Source: Pseudomonas putida
Lineage (GTDB): Bacteria; Pseudomonadota; Gammaproteobacteria; Pseudomonadales; Pseudomonadaceae
NCBI RefSeq assembly: GCF_002741075.1
Contig: NZ_CP016634.1
Span: 2,836,501-2,900,500, forward strand
Reading direction: 5' to 3'
Length of the DNA: 64,000 nucleotides
Within the stretch, counting starts at the first letter, position 1, and every line of letters begins with the position of its first letter. Shown here piece by piece: positions 10,027-26,586 of this stretch. The notes beneath the pieces are model-generated. The model was not told the DNA's origin. It made no database searches and saw only the letters and a program-made list of their open reading frames with translations. The position numbers were made by a program, and so were the translations under genes.

Positions 10027-11244
10027 TCAGGTGCGGTATTCAGCGTTGATCTTCACATACTCGTGGGACAGGTCGGTGGTCCAGATGGTTTCGCTGCACT
10101 GGCCACGGCCAAGCTCGATGCGAATGGTGATTTCTTCCTGGGCCATCACCTTGGCGCCCTGGTCCTCGGTGTAGCTCGGGCTGCGGCCGCCCTTGCTGGC
10201 GATGCACACGTCATCGAGGAACACATCGATCAGGCTGACATCCAGCGCCGGCACACCCGCACGACCAACGGCAGCCAGGATACGGCCCCAGTTCGGATCG
10301 GAGGCGAACAGTGCGGTCTTGATCAGCGGCGAGTGAGCCACGGCGTAGCCGACATCCAGGCACTCCTGGTGATTGCCGCCACCGTTGACCTGAACGGTGA
10401 CGAACTTGGTCGCACCTTCGCCGTCGCGCACGATGGCCTGGGCCACTTCCATGCACACTTCGAATACAGCCTTCTTCAGGGCTTCGAACAGCGCACCGCT
10501 GGCCTGGGTGACTTCCGGCAGGTTGGCCTTGCCAGTGGCCACCAGCATGCAGCAGTCGTTGGTCGAGGTGTCGCCGTCAATGGTGATGCGGTTGAACGAC
10601 TTGTTGGCGCCGTCGAGCAGCAGGTCCTTGAGCACCGAGGGCGCGACCTTGGCATCGGTGGCGATGTAGCCGAGCATGGTGGCCATGTTCGGACGAATCA
10701 TCCCCGCGCCCTTGCTGATACCGGTCACGGTGACGGTCACGCCGTCATGCTGGAACTGGCGGCTGGCCCCCTTGGGCAGGGTGTCGGTGGTCATGATGCC
10801 GGTGGCGGCTTCAGCCCAGTTGTTCTCCGACAGATCGTCCAGGGCCGCCTGCAACGCACCCTCGATCTTCTCGACCGGCAGCGGCTCGCCGATCACGCCG
10901 GTGGAGAACGGCAGCACGGCACTGGCATCCACGCCCGCCAGTTCCGCCAGCTTGGCGCAGGTGCGCTCGGCAGCGGCCAGGCCCGGTGCGCCGGTACCGG
11001 CGTTGGCGTTACCGGTGTTGGTCAGCAGGTAGCGCACGGTGCCCTGCACGCGCTGCTTGGACAGGATCACAGGCGCTGCGCAGAAGGCGTTGAGGGTGAA
11101 CACACCGGCGACGCTGGAGCCTTCGGCGCAGCGCATCACCACCACGTCCTTGCGCCCAGGGCGCTTGATACCCGCCGAAGCGATGCCGAGTTCGAAACCG
11201 GGAACCGGGTGCAGGGTGGGCAAAGGACCAAGACCAACAGCCAT
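10027..11244 (-). CDS. argJ: Bifunctional ornithine acetyltransferase / N-acetylglutamate synthase
   Basis: 405 residues from [16 protein letters not shown], the usual Pseudomonas ArgJ length; AGGAG lies 8 nt before this ATG. The self-cleavage site MATMLG places the alpha/beta chain junction at Ala188/Thr189, with Thr189 as the nucleophile. The enzyme transfers acetyl from N-acetylornithine to glutamate in the cyclic arginine pathway. The gene lies downstream of secA on the same strand, but a REP pair and 176 bp separate them. Confidence 0.95.
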   Translation of the reverse strand: MAVGLGPLPTLHPVPGFELGIASAGIKRPGRKDVVVMRCAEGSSVAGVFTLNAFCAAPVILSKQRVQGTVRYLLTNTGNANAGTGAPGLAAAERTCAKLAELAGVDASAVLPFSTGVIGEPLPVEKIEGALQAALDDLSENNWAEAATGIMTTDTLPKGASRQFQHDGVTVTVTGISKGAGMIRPNMATMLGYIATDAKVAPSVLKDLLLDGANKSFNRITIDGDTSTNDCCMLVATGKANLPEVTQASGALFEALKKAVFEVCMEVAQAIVRDGEGATKFVTVQVNGGGNHQECLDVGYAVAHSPLIKTALFASDPNWGRILAAVGRAGVPALDVSLIDVFLDDVCIASKGGRSPSYTEDQGAKVMAQEEITIRIELGRGQCSETIWTTDLSHEYVKINAEYRT

Positions 11245-11302
11245 GTAAGCGCTCCTAGAAAAACGGTGATAAGGGTGATGGAAAAGTGGGGCCGCTTCGC
11301 GC

Positions 11303-11377
11303 CCCTTTCGTGGCACAAGGCCGCTCCCACTGGTACAGCGCGGTACCTGTAGGAGCGGCCTTGCGCCGCGAAAGGGA
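11303..11377. repeat. REP pair (inverted)
   Basis: CCTTTCGTGGCACAAGGCCGC and the inverse GAGCGGCCTTGCGCCGCGAA in the secA-argJ gap, of the same subtype as the element at 9936. Confidence 0.8.
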
Positions 11378-11420
11378 CTGCACGGCAGCCCCAGGCTCTC
11401 AAGCCAGCAGAGGGGTCAGA

Positions 11421-14159
<2,739 letters not shown>

Positions 14160-14526
14160 ATCGGCAGGATCTTCCACACGTAGGGATGGAGGGCGGCCCC
14201 ATGAGTCGCCCGTGCAGCCCTGAGGCCGCATGCGAACGAGCATTCTACCCGGAAACGATGGTGAGGAAAGTGGTGGATTTCCACGATGCTGGCACAGCGC
14301 TTTGGCGGGGGCCCTCCTAACATAAGGGCTTTTCGAGCAAGTTCAAGGTGCTGGAAGATGAAACGTATCAGGGACAATTCCCAAAGAGATCAGCAGCTTG
14401 CCGCCCTTGCAGGTCGGACTGCGCCGGCAGTTGGCCGACTAGCCTGTCGCGTTGGCATACCCGGGGATCCGGCCAAGGGCCCGGCTTCTGTTAAGATGGC
14501 CAATCTGTAACCACCTGCGAACCCCC
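14160..14526. other. Intergenic region between secA and dciA
   Basis: A 367-bp divergent gap with no convincing gene. The short open frames on both strands lack ribosome binding sites and recognisable products. A possible secA -10 box TAGAAT is read on the minus strand at 14242-14247, but the matching -35 position (CTTTCC) is poor. TAAGAT just upstream of dciA likewise has no good -35. No SecM-like stalling peptide was recognised. Confidence 0.4.
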
Positions 14527-14988
14527 ATGGCCTACAAGCCCTCCCCCGCCCAGCCCCCAGCCGCGCTGTTGCGCCAGGCCAGACCGCTGCGCCTGCTGCT
14601 CAACCAGGCCGAGCGCCTAGCCCATTTGCAGCGCCTGCTGGAAAGCCAGTTGCAGCCGGCCGCCCGCGATCATTGCCATGTGGCGTCCTGGCGAGATGGC
14701 ACCTTGTTGCTGGTGGTGACGGATGGTCACTGGGCCACACGCCTGCGCTACCAGCAAAAACGCCTGCAGCGACAACTGCAGACACTGGAAGCGTTCGGTA
14801 ACCTGCAACGCATCCTGTTCAAAGTGCAACCGCCACTGGTGCCGGCCAAACGGGATGGCCAAGCAGTGGAGCTGTCGAGCAAGGCCGCCGAGAGCATCCG
14901 TGATTCGGCCGAAGGCATTGCCGACCCCAAACTGCGAGCGGCCTTGGAACGTCTGGCGACGCATGCGCAGGGCAAGGACAAGGGCTGA
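14527..14988 (+). CDS. dciA: DciA family protein (DUF721), replicative helicase loader
   Basis: 153 residues. It has the DUF721 fold of about 100 residues with the central HCHVASWRDGTLLLVVTDGHWATRLR region, written here as HCHVASWRDG and LLLVVTDGHWATRLR. DciA interacts with DnaB helicase and loads it in bacteria that lack DnaC. The P. aeruginosa orthologue lies at the same place between secA and lpxC. The ATG at 14527 is preferred over the longer frame because residues from MAYKPSP onward fit the family. It is convergent with lpxC. Confidence 0.8.
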   Translation: MAYKPSPAQPPAALLRQARPLRLLLNQAERLAHLQRLLESQLQPAARDHCHVASWRDGTLLLVVTDGHWATRLRYQQKRLQRQLQTLEAFGNLQRILFKVQPPLVPAKRDGQAVELSSKAAESIRDSAEGIADPKLRAALERLATHAQGKDKG

Positions 14989-14997
14989 AAGCGCCCA

Positions 14998-15023
14998 TAA
15001 AAAAGGCCACCCGAAGGTGGCCT
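14998..15023 (-). terminator. Rho-independent terminator of lpxC
   Basis: The 8-bp stem AGGCCACC/GGTGGCCT has a four-base loop and is followed on the minus strand by six T residues. It ends the lpxC transcript and probably the dcw operon read-through. Confidence 0.85.
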
Positions 15024-15047
15024 CAATGAACTAGAGAGTGTTCGAAC

Positions 15048-15995
<948 letters not shown>

Positions 15996-16071
15996 TCAAC
16001 AAAGGCTGGGGATGATAACAGACCCGGCCTTTGCTGAACACCAATCACCCCTATACCCCTGATAAATTCCA

Positions 16072-17268
16072 TTAATCGGCCTGGCGACGCAGGAACGCCG
16101 GGATGTCGAGGTAGTCCAGATCATCCTGTGGGTTGAGTTTAGCTGCTGCTGCGGCGCCGCCGTGGGCCTGGTTGCGCATCACGGTCGGACGCTCCAGATC
16201 ACGGTAGTTGACGGCAGGCTGCTCCTGGCGCACCGGTGCAGGGTTGGACGCCTCGTAAGCGGCGGCCGCGCTCTGCAGGGTGTTGTCGACGACCTTGACC
16301 GGCTTCTCGATACGCGCGCCCAGGCCGGTGGCGACCACGGTCACGTGCAGCTCGTCGCGCATGTCCGGATCGATCACGGTGCCGACCTTGACCATGGCGT
16401 GGTCGGAGGCGAAGGCCTCGATGATGCTACCGACGTCGGAGTACTCGCCCAGGGACAGGTCCGGACCTGCGGTGATGTTCACCAGGATGCCGCGGGCGCC
16501 CTGCAGATTGACGTCCTCGAGCAGCGGGTTGCGGATCGCTGCTTCGGTGGCTTCGCGGGCGCGGTTCGGGCCGCTGGCGCAGCCGGTACCCATCATCGCC
16601 ATGCCCATCTCGCCCATCACGGTGCGCACGTCGGCGAAGTCGACGTTGATCATGCCCGGACGCTTGATGATGTCGGAGATACCACGCACGGCGCCGGCCA
16701 GTACGTCATCGGCCTTGGCGAAGGCGGACAGCAGGCTTGCATCCTTGCCCAGGATGGTCAGCAGCTTCTCGTTGGGGATGGTGATCAACGAGTCGACGCT
16801 TTCGGCCAGCATACGGATGCCTTCGTCGGCGATCTGCATGCGCTTGCGACCTTCGAACGGGAACGGACGGGTCACCACCGCAACGGTGAGGATGCCCATT
16901 TCCTTGGCCACTTCGGCGATGATCGGCGCCGCACCGGTACCGGTGCCGCCACCCATGCCGGTGGTGATGAAGACCATGTTGGTGCCCTGCAGCACCTCGG
17001 CAATGCGCTCACGGTCTTCCAGCGCGGCCTGACGGCCGACTTCCGGATTGGCACCGGCACCCAGGCCCTTGGTGACACCGGTACCCAACTGCAGGATGGT
17101 GCGCGCGCCGATGTTCTTCAGCGCCTGGGCATCGGTGTTGGCGCAGATGAACTCGACGCCTTCGATGTTGCTTTTGACCATGTGGTTGACGGCGTTGCCA
17201 CCACCACCACCGACACCGATCACTTTGATGACCGGACTTTGCGGGACGTTGTCTACGAGCTCGAACAT
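16072..17268 (-). CDS. ftsZ: Cell division protein FtsZ
   Basis: 398 residues from MFELVDNVPQSPVIKVIG; AAGGAGAGG lies just before the ATG. The tubulin signature GMGGGTGTGAAP is intact, as is the T7 loop region. The C-terminal peptide DIPAFLRRQAD is the conserved tail that binds FtsA and ZipA. FtsZ polymerises with GTP to form the division ring. The 56-bp gap to ftsA is one of the few gaps in the cluster and may hold an internal promoter, though no clear one was seen. Confidence 0.98.
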   Translation of the reverse strand: MFELVDNVPQSPVIKVIGVGGGGGNAVNHMVKSNIEGVEFICANTDAQALKNIGARTILQLGTGVTKGLGAGANPEVGRQAALEDRERIAEVLQGTNMVFITTGMGGGTGTGAAPIIAEVAKEMGILTVAVVTRPFPFEGRKRMQIADEGIRMLAESVDSLITIPNEKLLTILGKDASLLSAFAKADDVLAGAVRGISDIIKRPGMINVDFADVRTVMGEMGMAMMGTGCASGPNRAREATEAAIRNPLLEDVNLQGARGILVNITAGPDLSLGEYSDVGSIIEAFASDHAMVKVGTVIDPDMRDELHVTVVATGLGARIEKPVKVVDNTLQSAAAAYEASNPAPVRQEQPAVNYRDLERPTVMRNQAHGGAAAAAKLNPQDDLDYLDIPAFLRRQAD

Positions 17269-17324
17269 TTTCCCTCTCCTTAACTGTTCTCTAGTTTTCG
17301 CGCCTACCACTACTGCTTTGAAAC

Positions 17325-18581
17325 TTAGAAGTTGCCCTGGACCCAACGCTTGAATCGTTCAAGCACCGGAGCCTTCGGTTCATCGCCATAGCTGTTGTTG
17401 CTGCTGTTGCCGGTCAGGGGCAGGTCCTCGGTCTGCTTTTGCAGGCCATAGGTGAGCAAGCCCACGCCGGTGGAATAGATCGGGTTGCGCACGACATCGC
17501 TCAGCCCCCGAACGCTATGTGGCACGCCAAGGCGCACCGGCATGTGGAAGATTTCCTCGGCCAATTCCACAGCGCCTTCCATCTTCGCGGTACCGCCGGT
17601 CAGGACGATGCCGGCCGGCACCAGGTCCTCGTAGCCGCTGCGACGCAGCTCGGCCTGGATCAAGGTGAAGAGTTCGTCGTAACGGGGCTCCACCACCTCG
17701 GCCAGGGCTTGGCGCGACAGCTCGCGCGGGGGGCGATCGCCCACGCTCGGCACCTTGATGGTCTCGCCAGCGCCAGCCAGCTTGGCCAGGGCGCAGGCGT
17801 AGCGGATCTTGATTTCCTCGGCGTACTGGGTCGGGGTACGCAGGGCCATGGCGATATCGTTGGTCACCTGGTCGCCCGCGATCGGGATCACCGCGGTGTG
17901 GCGAATGGCGCCTTCGGTGAAGATGGCGATGTCGGTGGTGCCGCCACCGATGTCCACCAGGCACACACCCAGCTCTTTTTCGTCATCGGTCAGGACCGAG
18001 TAGGCCGACGCCAACTGCTCAAGGATGATGTCGTCGATTTCCAGGCCACAGCGGCGCACGCATTTTTCGATGTTCTGGGCGGCATTGACCGCGCAGGTGA
18101 CCACGTGGACCTTGGCTTCCAGCCGCACACCGGACATGCCCAGGGGCTCGCGCACGCCTTCCTGGTTGTCGATCACGTAGTCCTGCGGCAGGGTGTGCAG
18201 CACCCGCTGATCAGCCGGAATGGCCACGGCCTGGGCGGCGTCCAGGACGCGCTCAAGGTCAGCGGTGCTGACTTCACGATCGCGAATGGCGACGATGCCG
18301 TGGGAGTTCAGGCTACGAATGTGATTGCCGGCGACACCGACGAACGCCGAGTGAATGCGGCAGCCGGCCATCAGCTGCGCTTCTTCCACTGCGCGCTGGA
18401 TCGACTGCACGGTGGACTCGATGTTCACCACCACGCCCTTCTTCAGGCCGCGGGACGGATGGGTACCGATGCCCACGATTTCCAGAGTGCCGTCAGCGGC
18501 CACCTCACCCACCAGCGCCACCACCTTGGAGGTGCCGATGTCCAGCCCGACGATCATTTTGCCGCTATGCGCGTTTGCCAT
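17325..18581 (-). CDS. ftsA: Cell division protein FtsA
   Basis: 418 residues of the actin/Hsp70 ATPase fold: phosphate-binding loop VGLDIGTSKVVALVGE near residue 12, the 1C domain, and VCLVDIGGGTTDIAIF. The C-terminal amphipathic helix (ERFKRWVQGNF) is the membrane-targeting sequence. FtsA anchors FtsZ to the inner membrane and recruits later division proteins. It lies between ftsQ (14-bp gap) and ftsZ. Confidence 0.97.
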   Translation of the reverse strand: MANAHSGKMIVGLDIGTSKVVALVGEVAADGTLEIVGIGTHPSRGLKKGVVVNIESTVQSIQRAVEEAQLMAGCRIHSAFVGVAGNHIRSLNSHGIVAIRDREVSTADLERVLDAAQAVAIPADQRVLHTLPQDYVIDNQEGVREPLGMSGVRLEAKVHVVTCAVNAAQNIEKCVRRCGLEIDDIILEQLASAYSVLTDDEKELGVCLVDIGGGTTDIAIFTEGAIRHTAVIPIAGDQVTNDIAMALRTPTQYAEEIKIRYACALAKLAGAGETIKVPSVGDRPPRELSRQALAEVVEPRYDELFTLIQAELRRSGYEDLVPAGIVLTGGTAKMEGAVELAEEIFHMPVRLGVPHSVRGLSDVVRNPIYSTGVGLLTYGLQKQTEDLPLTGNSSNNSYGDEPKAPVLERFKRWVQGNF

Positions 18582-18595
18582 GGTCCTGCCTCTCT

Positions 18596-19465
18596 CTAAT
18601 TCTTCGCAACGGCGGGTTGGGCCGTCGTCGGTGCAATCGGTTCCCGCCAGCCAACGGCAAGCCCGTTGGCGTACCGCAGATCAACGCGGGCGATGTTGGT
18701 GATCTGCTCTTTGAGTGTCTTGTCGTAAATGGCAATGAAACGGCGCATCTTCTCCACCAGATGGTCGCGCCCCAGCAGCAGCTCGATCCCCGGCCCGGCG
18801 CTGCCCGCGCCGGTGGTGAGGAACCAACTGCCTCGCTCGCGCAGCTCCAGGCGAGCGATGGAAAAGCCCAGGGGGCGCAGCATCTGGCTCAGTACCTGAT
18901 ACTGCTGCATGACTTGTTGCTGAGCGCGCTGCGGCCCGAACAGCTGCGGCAGGTGCTCATAGTTGGCCAGTTCGCGCGGGGTGAAGGCCTGGCCCTGGTT
19001 ATTGAGCAAGGCTTCATCGCCCCAACGCGCCACCGGCAATTGTTCTTCCAGGCGGATCACCACCTCGTCCGGCCATACCCGGCGGACTTCGGCATGGGCG
19101 ATCCAAGGCATCTGCTCGAGTTCCAGGCGCATCGCCGTGAGGTCGACGCTGAAGAAGCTCGAGGCCACATACGGCGCGATCCGCTGCTGCACCGCCTGCT
19201 GGCTGATGTAGCTCAGGTCGCCCTGCACGGCGATCTTGGTGATCGGCCGGTCGGCGTACGGCATCAGGCGTACGGCGCCTTCATAGGCTCCGAACCCCGC
19301 GGCGACCAGCAGCACCGGCCATAGCAGGCGCTTGAGGCCGCCCAGGCTAGGCCGCGGCAGGCGCGCCGATACGGGCTCGTCGGCCACCAGTCGGCTGGCA
19401 CCACGCGGTACCGGCTTGCTACGGCCGGTAACGGGTTGCTGCTGACGTATCATCGCGCCGTGCAT
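18596..19465 (-). CDS. ftsQ: Cell division protein FtsQ
   Basis: 289 residues from the ATG at 19465 ([14 protein letters not shown]), which has GAGG upstream. A TTG three codons earlier overlaps the ddlB stop and is less likely. A basic cytoplasmic tail is followed by one membrane segment ([19 protein letters not shown], about 45-63), a POTRA domain ([16 protein letters not shown]) and the FtsQ beta domain. FtsQ forms the FtsQLB complex that signals septal wall synthesis. The start lies 6 bp after the ddlB stop. Confidence 0.93.
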   Translation of the reverse strand: MHGAMIRQQQPVTGRSKPVPRGASRLVADEPVSARLPRPSLGGLKRLLWPVLLVAAGFGAYEGAVRLMPYADRPITKIAVQGDLSYISQQAVQQRIAPYVASSFFSVDLTAMRLELEQMPWIAHAEVRRVWPDEVVIRLEEQLPVARWGDEALLNNQGQAFTPRELANYEHLPQLFGPQRAQQQVMQQYQVLSQMLRPLGFSIARLELRERGSWFLTTGAGSAGPGIELLLGRDHLVEKMRRFIAIYDKTLKEQITNIARVDLRYANGLAVGWREPIAPTTAQPAVAKN

Positions 19466-19470
19466 GGCTC

Positions 19471-21870
<2,400 letters not shown>

Positions 21871-21878
<8 letters not shown>

Positions 21879-22950
21879 GGGCCACCTCCAGGCAGATATC
21901 GACCACGGTGCTGGTTGCGGCAGGTTTGGCCAGGCGCCGTGCGGTGCCGGCCATGGTGTTGAGTTTCTCGGGTTGCATCAGCACCTCGTTCAGGCGTTCA
22001 GCGAGCTGCGCTGCGCCAGTTGTCGCTTGTGGCATCAGGAAGGCAGCGCCTTCACGAGCCAGGTATTGGGCGTTGTGGGTCTGGTGGTCATCGATGGCGT
22101 GGGGCAAAGGCACCAGCACCGAGGGCAGGCCTGCCGCAGCCAGTTCGCTGACGGTCAGGGCTCCGGCCCGGCATACCACCATGTCGGCCCAGCCATAGGC
22201 ATGGGCCATGTCCTTGATGAAGGGCTCTACCTGAGCCTCGACCCCCACCTCGCGATAACGCTCGGCGGTGATCGGCGCGTGTTGCTTGCCAGCCTGGTGG
22301 AACACCTCGGGGCGCAGGTTCGCGGGCACTTCCGACAGGGCCTTAGGCAGCAATTTGTTCAATGGTTCCGCACCCAAGCTGCCACCGAGCACCAACAGGC
22401 GTGCGCGGCGCTCGGCCAACGGGGCACGTTGCGCCTCCAAGAACAGCTCCGGGCGCACCGGATTGCCGGTAGTACGGCGTTTTTCGCTGGCCGGGAAAGT
22501 GTCCGGGAAAGCTTCGCAGACTCGCGCCGACAGCGGCACCAGCAGCCGATTGGCGGTACCGGCGCGGGCGTTTTGCTCATGGATGACCAACGGCACGCCA
22601 CACAGCCGCGCGGCGACACCGCCCGGGCCGGTCACGTAGCCGCCGAAGCCCAGCACGCAGACGGGCTTGAGCTGACGAATGATGCGGCGCGCCTGAAGCA
22701 CTGCCTTGACCAGGGTGAACGGTGCCTTGAGCAGCGACAGTTTGCCTTTGCCGCGCAGGCCGCTGACCTGGATCAGGTGCAGGGGCAGGCCTGCCTGGGG
22801 CACGAGTTCGTTCTCGATGCCGCGCGGCGTGCCCAGCCAGTGCACACTGTAGCCACGGGCCTGGAATTCACGAGCGCAGGCCAGAGCCGGGAAGACATGC
22901 CCTCCGGTGCCACCGGCCATGATCAGAACGTTCTTGCCGTCAGCGGCCAT
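21871..22950 (-). CDS. murG: Lipid II synthase, GlcNAc transferase MurG
   Basis: 359 residues from [21 protein letters not shown]; the [10 protein letters not shown] loop is diagnostic of GT28 MurG. The second domain has [12 protein letters not shown] and the acceptor/donor region [18 protein letters not shown]. It transfers GlcNAc to lipid I on the inner face of the membrane. The start at 22950 has GGAG just upstream and overlaps the ftsW stop by 11 bp. The longer frame into ftsW is rejected. Confidence 0.97.
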
Positions 22951-24154
22951 GGGAGGTCTCCTCGGCAAAATCGCTTTCCTTGAACTCGTGCTCCTCGCTG
23001 CCCAGGTGCGTCCGGCTCTCCCACTCGATACGCAACAACAACCCCACGCAGGCACAGCAGATCACCAGCGAGCTGCCGCCGTAACTGAGGAACGGCAGGG
23101 TCAAGCCCTTGGTCGGCAGCAGGCCGACGTTCACGCCGATGTTGATCAAGAATTGACCAATCCACAGGAATGCCAGACCAAACGCCATGTAGGCGGCGAA
23201 GAACTGCTTGGCCTTTTCCGCCCACAGGCCGATGTACAGGGCCCGTACAGTGACGAAGACGAACAGCGCCACGGTGCACAGCGAGCCAACCACGCCCAGC
23301 TCCTCGGCCAGGACCGAGAATACGAAGTCGGTGTGCGCCTCAGGCAGGTAGAACTGCTTCTGCACGCTGTTGCCCAGACCCACGCCAAGCCACTCGCCGC
23401 GACCGAAGGCGATCAGCGCCTGGGTCAGCTGGTAGCCGGAGCCAAATTGGTCGGCCCAGGGGTCGGTGAAGGTGATCAGACGCGCCATCCGGTAAGGCTG
23501 GGCCTGGACCAGGATGAACACAGCCACCACCGCCAGCACCACCATCAGGCTGAAGCGGAACAATCCCACCCCGCCGAGGAAGAGCATGGCCGCGGCCGCG
23601 CCCATCATCACCACGGTGGCGCCGAAGTCAGGCTCCATCAGCAGCAGGCCGGCCATCGGCAGCAGAACGATGAACGGCTTGAAGAAGCCCATCCAGCTCT
23701 CGCGCACTTCCTGCTGGCGACGTACCAGGTAACCGGCCAGGTAGATGACCACGAAGACCTTGGCGATCTCCGAGGGCTGGACGTTGAAAAAGCTGAAGCC
23801 GATCCAGCGCATGGAACCGTTCACTTCACGGCCAATGCCTGGCACCAACACCAGGAACAGCAGGCCAAAGGCACCGACCAGCATCATGAAGCCCATGCGC
23901 TGCCAAGTGGCGATCGGCACCATCATGGTCGCGCCACAGGCGACCAGGCCCAAGGCCACATACACCAGGTGACGGAACATGTGATACAGCGGATTGCCCG
24001 ACTGCACCGCGGCCACTTCCGAGGAAGCCGAGGTGATCATCACCAGGCCCAGGCCCAGCAATGCCAGGCAACCGGCGAGGAAGGCGAAATCCAGGTCGAT
24101 GCCGCGACCGCTGATCAGCGGCGAAGGGTAAGGCTTGAAGATGCCGAAGATCAT
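22940..24154 (-). CDS. ftsW: SEDS peptidoglycan polymerase FtsW
   Basis: 404 residues, ten membrane segments, SEDS family. Signature regions include GSSNQFGSGYQLTQALIAFG-type sequence (DQFGSGYQLTQALIAFGRG here), FSVLAEELGVVG and the C-terminal GLTLPFLSYGGSSL. FtsW polymerises lipid II at the septum with FtsI. Its ATG overlaps the murD stop by four bases (ATGA), and its stop overlaps the murG start. Confidence 0.96.
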   Translation of the reverse strand: MIFGIFKPYPSPLISGRGIDLDFAFLAGCLALLGLGLVMITSASSEVAAVQSGNPLYHMFRHLVYVALGLVACGATMMVPIATWQRMGFMMLVGAFGLLFLVLVPGIGREVNGSMRWIGFSFFNVQPSEIAKVFVVIYLAGYLVRRQQEVRESWMGFFKPFIVLLPMAGLLLMEPDFGATVVMMGAAAAMLFLGGVGLFRFSLMVVLAVVAVFILVQAQPYRMARLITFTDPWADQFGSGYQLTQALIAFGRGEWLGVGLGNSVQKQFYLPEAHTDFVFSVLAEELGVVGSLCTVALFVFVTVRALYIGLWAEKAKQFFAAYMAFGLAFLWIGQFLINIGVNVGLLPTKGLTLPFLSYGGSSLVICCACVGLLLRIEWESRTHLGSEEHEFKESDFAEETSHGR

Positions 24155-25503
24155 GCCAGCCCCTCCACCGCCCGGGCGAACAGACGTCCGCGTTCTTCGA
24201 AGTTCTTGAACATGTCGAGACTGGCGCAGGCTGGCGACAGCAACACGGCATCGCCTGGCTCGGCCAGCTCAGCGCATTGCTGCACGGCTTCATCCAGTGT
24301 CTTGACTCGAACCTGGTGCACACCCTCGCCCAGCGACTCGGCCAGGCGCTCGGCATCACGCCCCAGCAGGACTACGGCGCGGCAGAAGCGCGCCACCGGC
24401 TCACGCAGCGCGGAGAAGTCCGCACCCTTGCCGTCGCCGCCAGCGATCAACACCAGCTTGCCGTCGATGTCCGCACCCAGGCCTTCGATGGCAGCCAGGG
24501 CGGCGCCGACGTTGGTGGCCTTGGAGTCGTCGTACCAGTTGACGCCGTTGCGCTCACGCACCCATTGGCAGCGGTGGGCGAGCCCGGCAAATTCGCGAAG
24601 CGCTTCGAGCATCGGAGCGAACGGCAAGCCCACGGCATGGCCCAGGGCCAAGGCGGCCAGGGCGTTGCTCTGGTTGTGAGCACCGCGGATCTTCAGCTCA
24701 CGTACCGGCATCAGGGCCTGGAATTCGAAGGCCAGGTACTTCTCGCCGTCGACTTCACGCAGGCCGAAGGCTTTGAAATCCGGCACGTTGAGGCCAAAGG
24801 TCCAGCAGGGGCGCCCTTCGACGGGCAACGGCCGGCTCAGGGCATCCTGGCGGTTGACCACGACTTGGCGAGCGCCACGGAAGATCCGGTGCTTGGCCAG
24901 GTGATAGGCCGGCAGCCCGCTGTAGCGGTCCATGTGGTCTTCACTGATGTTCAGCACAGTGGCCACTTCGGCGTTGAGCTGGTCGGTGGTCTCCAGCTGG
25001 AAGCTGGAAAGCTCCAGGACATACAGCTCCACCGCGTCATCCAGCAAGTCCAGCGCCGGTGTACCCAGGTTGCCGCCGACTGCCACACGTTTGCCCGCCT
25101 TGGCAGCCATCTCCCCGACCAGGGTGGTGACGGTGCTCTTGGCGTTGGAGCCGCTGATCGCCACGATCGGCGCCTTGGCATAACGCGCGAACAGTTCAAT
25201 GTCGCCGGACAGCGTCACGCCACGGGACGCAGCCTGTTGCAGCGCCGGGGTGGCGAGGGCCAATCCGGGGCTGACATAGAGTTCGTTGGCACGGCACAGG
25301 AAGTCCACGTCCAACTCGCCACAGCGCACTTCCACCTGCGGGTATTCACGGCGCAGGGTTTCCAGTTCCGGCGGCTGCTCGCGGGTATCGGCGACCGCAA
25401 AGGCAATGCCCCGGTTCGCCAGGAAGCGAACCAGGGACATGCCGCTCTTGCCGAGGCCGACAACGATGCGGAATTGGTCGGAAGCGATCAGTGACACGCT
25501 CAT
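24151..25503 (-). CDS. murD: UDP-N-acetylmuramoylalanine--D-glutamate ligase
   Basis: 450 residues: Rossmann start IVVGLGKSGMSLVRFL, ATP loop AISGSNAKSTVTTLVGEM near residue 115, carbamylated-lysine region LELSSFQLE, and the C-terminal DDSKATNVGAALAAIEG motif typical of MurD. It adds D-Glu to UDP-MurNAc-L-Ala. The ATG directly abuts the mraY stop with no gap. Confidence 0.97.
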   Translation of the reverse strand: MSVSLIASDQFRIVVGLGKSGMSLVRFLANRGIAFAVADTREQPPELETLRREYPQVEVRCGELDVDFLCRANELYVSPGLALATPALQQAASRGVTLSGDIELFARYAKAPIVAISGSNAKSTVTTLVGEMAAKAGKRVAVGGNLGTPALDLLDDAVELYVLELSSFQLETTDQLNAEVATVLNISEDHMDRYSGLPAYHLAKHRIFRGARQVVVNRQDALSRPLPVEGRPCWTFGLNVPDFKAFGLREVDGEKYLAFEFQALMPVRELKIRGAHNQSNALAALALGHAVGLPFAPMLEALREFAGLAHRCQWVRERNGVNWYDDSKATNVGAALAAIEGLGADIDGKLVLIAGGDGKGADFSALREPVARFCRAVVLLGRDAERLAESLGEGVHQVRVKTLDEAVQQCAELAEPGDAVLLSPACASLDMFKNFEERGRLFARAVEGLA

Positions 25504-26586
25504 CTACCTCAGTTTCAGGGTGGCAAGGCCGATCAGCACCAGAATCACGGTGATGATCCAGAATCGGACGATCACCCGCGGCTCGGGCCAACCCTTGAGT
25601 TCAAAGTGGTGGTGAATCGGCGCCATGCGGAACACCCGCTTGCCGGTCAACTTGAAGGAGGCCACCTGGATCACCACCGACAGGGTCTCCATGACGAACA
25701 CGCCGCCCATGATGAACAGGACGATTTCCTGGCGAACGATGACGGCAATGGTGCCGAGCGCTGCGCCCAGCGCCAGTGCGCCGACGTCACCCATGAAGAC
25801 CTGGGCCGGGTAAGTGTTGAACCACAGGAAGCCCAGGCCTGCGCCAATCAGGGCGCCACAGAACACGATCAGCTCACCGGCGCCCGGTACGTACGGGATC
25901 AGCAGGTACTCGGCGAATTTCACGTTACCGGACAGGTAGCAGAAGATGCCCAGTGCACCGCCAACCATCACGGTTGGCATGATCGCCAGGCCATCGAGGC
26001 CGTCGGTCAGGTTGACTGCGTTGCTCGAACCGACGATGACGAAATAGGTGAGCACGATGAAGAATGCGCCCAGGGGAATGGTGAGGTCCTTGAGCATCGG
26101 CACGATCAGGGTAGTCTCGACGCTGGTCGGTGCGGTCATGTACAGGAACACCGCGGCGCCCAGGCCGAACACCGATTGCCAGAAGTACTTCCAGCGGCTC
26201 GGCAGGCCGCGGGAGTTCTTCTCGATCACCTTGCGGTAGTCGTCCACCCAGCCAATGGCACCGAACAGCATGGTCACGATCAGCACGACCCAGACGTAGC
26301 GGTTAGTCAGGTCGGCCCACAACAGGGTGCTGATGCCGATCGCGGACAGGATCAGGGCGCCGCCCATGGTGGGGGTGCCGGACTTGGACAGGTGCGATTG
26401 CGGGCCGTCGTTACGGACAGCCTGACCGATCTGGCGGATCTGCAGGGTGCGGATCATCCACGGCCCGAGCCACAGCGCCAGGGACAGCGCGGTCAATACA
26501 CCCAGGATCCCGCGCAGGGACAGGTACTGGAAGACCGCGAAGCCCTTGTAGAACTGTTGCAGATACTCGGCCAACAGCAGCAGCAT
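25504..26586 (-). CDS. mraY: Phospho-MurNAc-pentapeptide translocase MraY
   Basis: 360 residues, ten membrane segments. The catalytic motif [14 protein letters not shown] and the Asp-rich loop near GWVDDYRKV are present, as is the late motif [12 protein letters not shown]. MraY links phospho-MurNAc-pentapeptide to undecaprenyl phosphate, giving lipid I. The ATG shares one base with the murF stop (TAATG), so the nine extra upstream codons in the open frame are not used. Confidence 0.97.
   Translation of the reverse strand: MLLLLAEYLQQFYKGFAVFQYLSLRGILGVLTALSLALWLGPWMIRTLQIRQIGQAVRNDGPQSHLSKSGTPTMGGALILSAIGISTLLWADLTNRYVWVVLIVTMLFGAIGWVDDYRKVIEKNSRGLPSRWKYFWQSVFGLGAAVFLYMTAPTSVETTLIVPMLKDLTIPLGAFFIVLTYFVIVGSSNAVNLTDGLDGLAIMPTVMVGGALGIFCYLSGNVKFAEYLLIPYVPGAGELIVFCGALIGAGLGFLWFNTYPAQVFMGDVGALALGAALGTIAVIVRQEIVLFIMGGVFVMETLSVVIQVASFKLTGKRVFRMAPIHHHFELKGWPEPRVIVRFWIITVILVLIGLATLKLR

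Noticed and set aside
14286..14510. A 74-codon frame upstream of dciA as a possible SecM-like regulator of secA
   Set aside because: It is on the opposite strand to secA, with no signal peptide or stalling motif.
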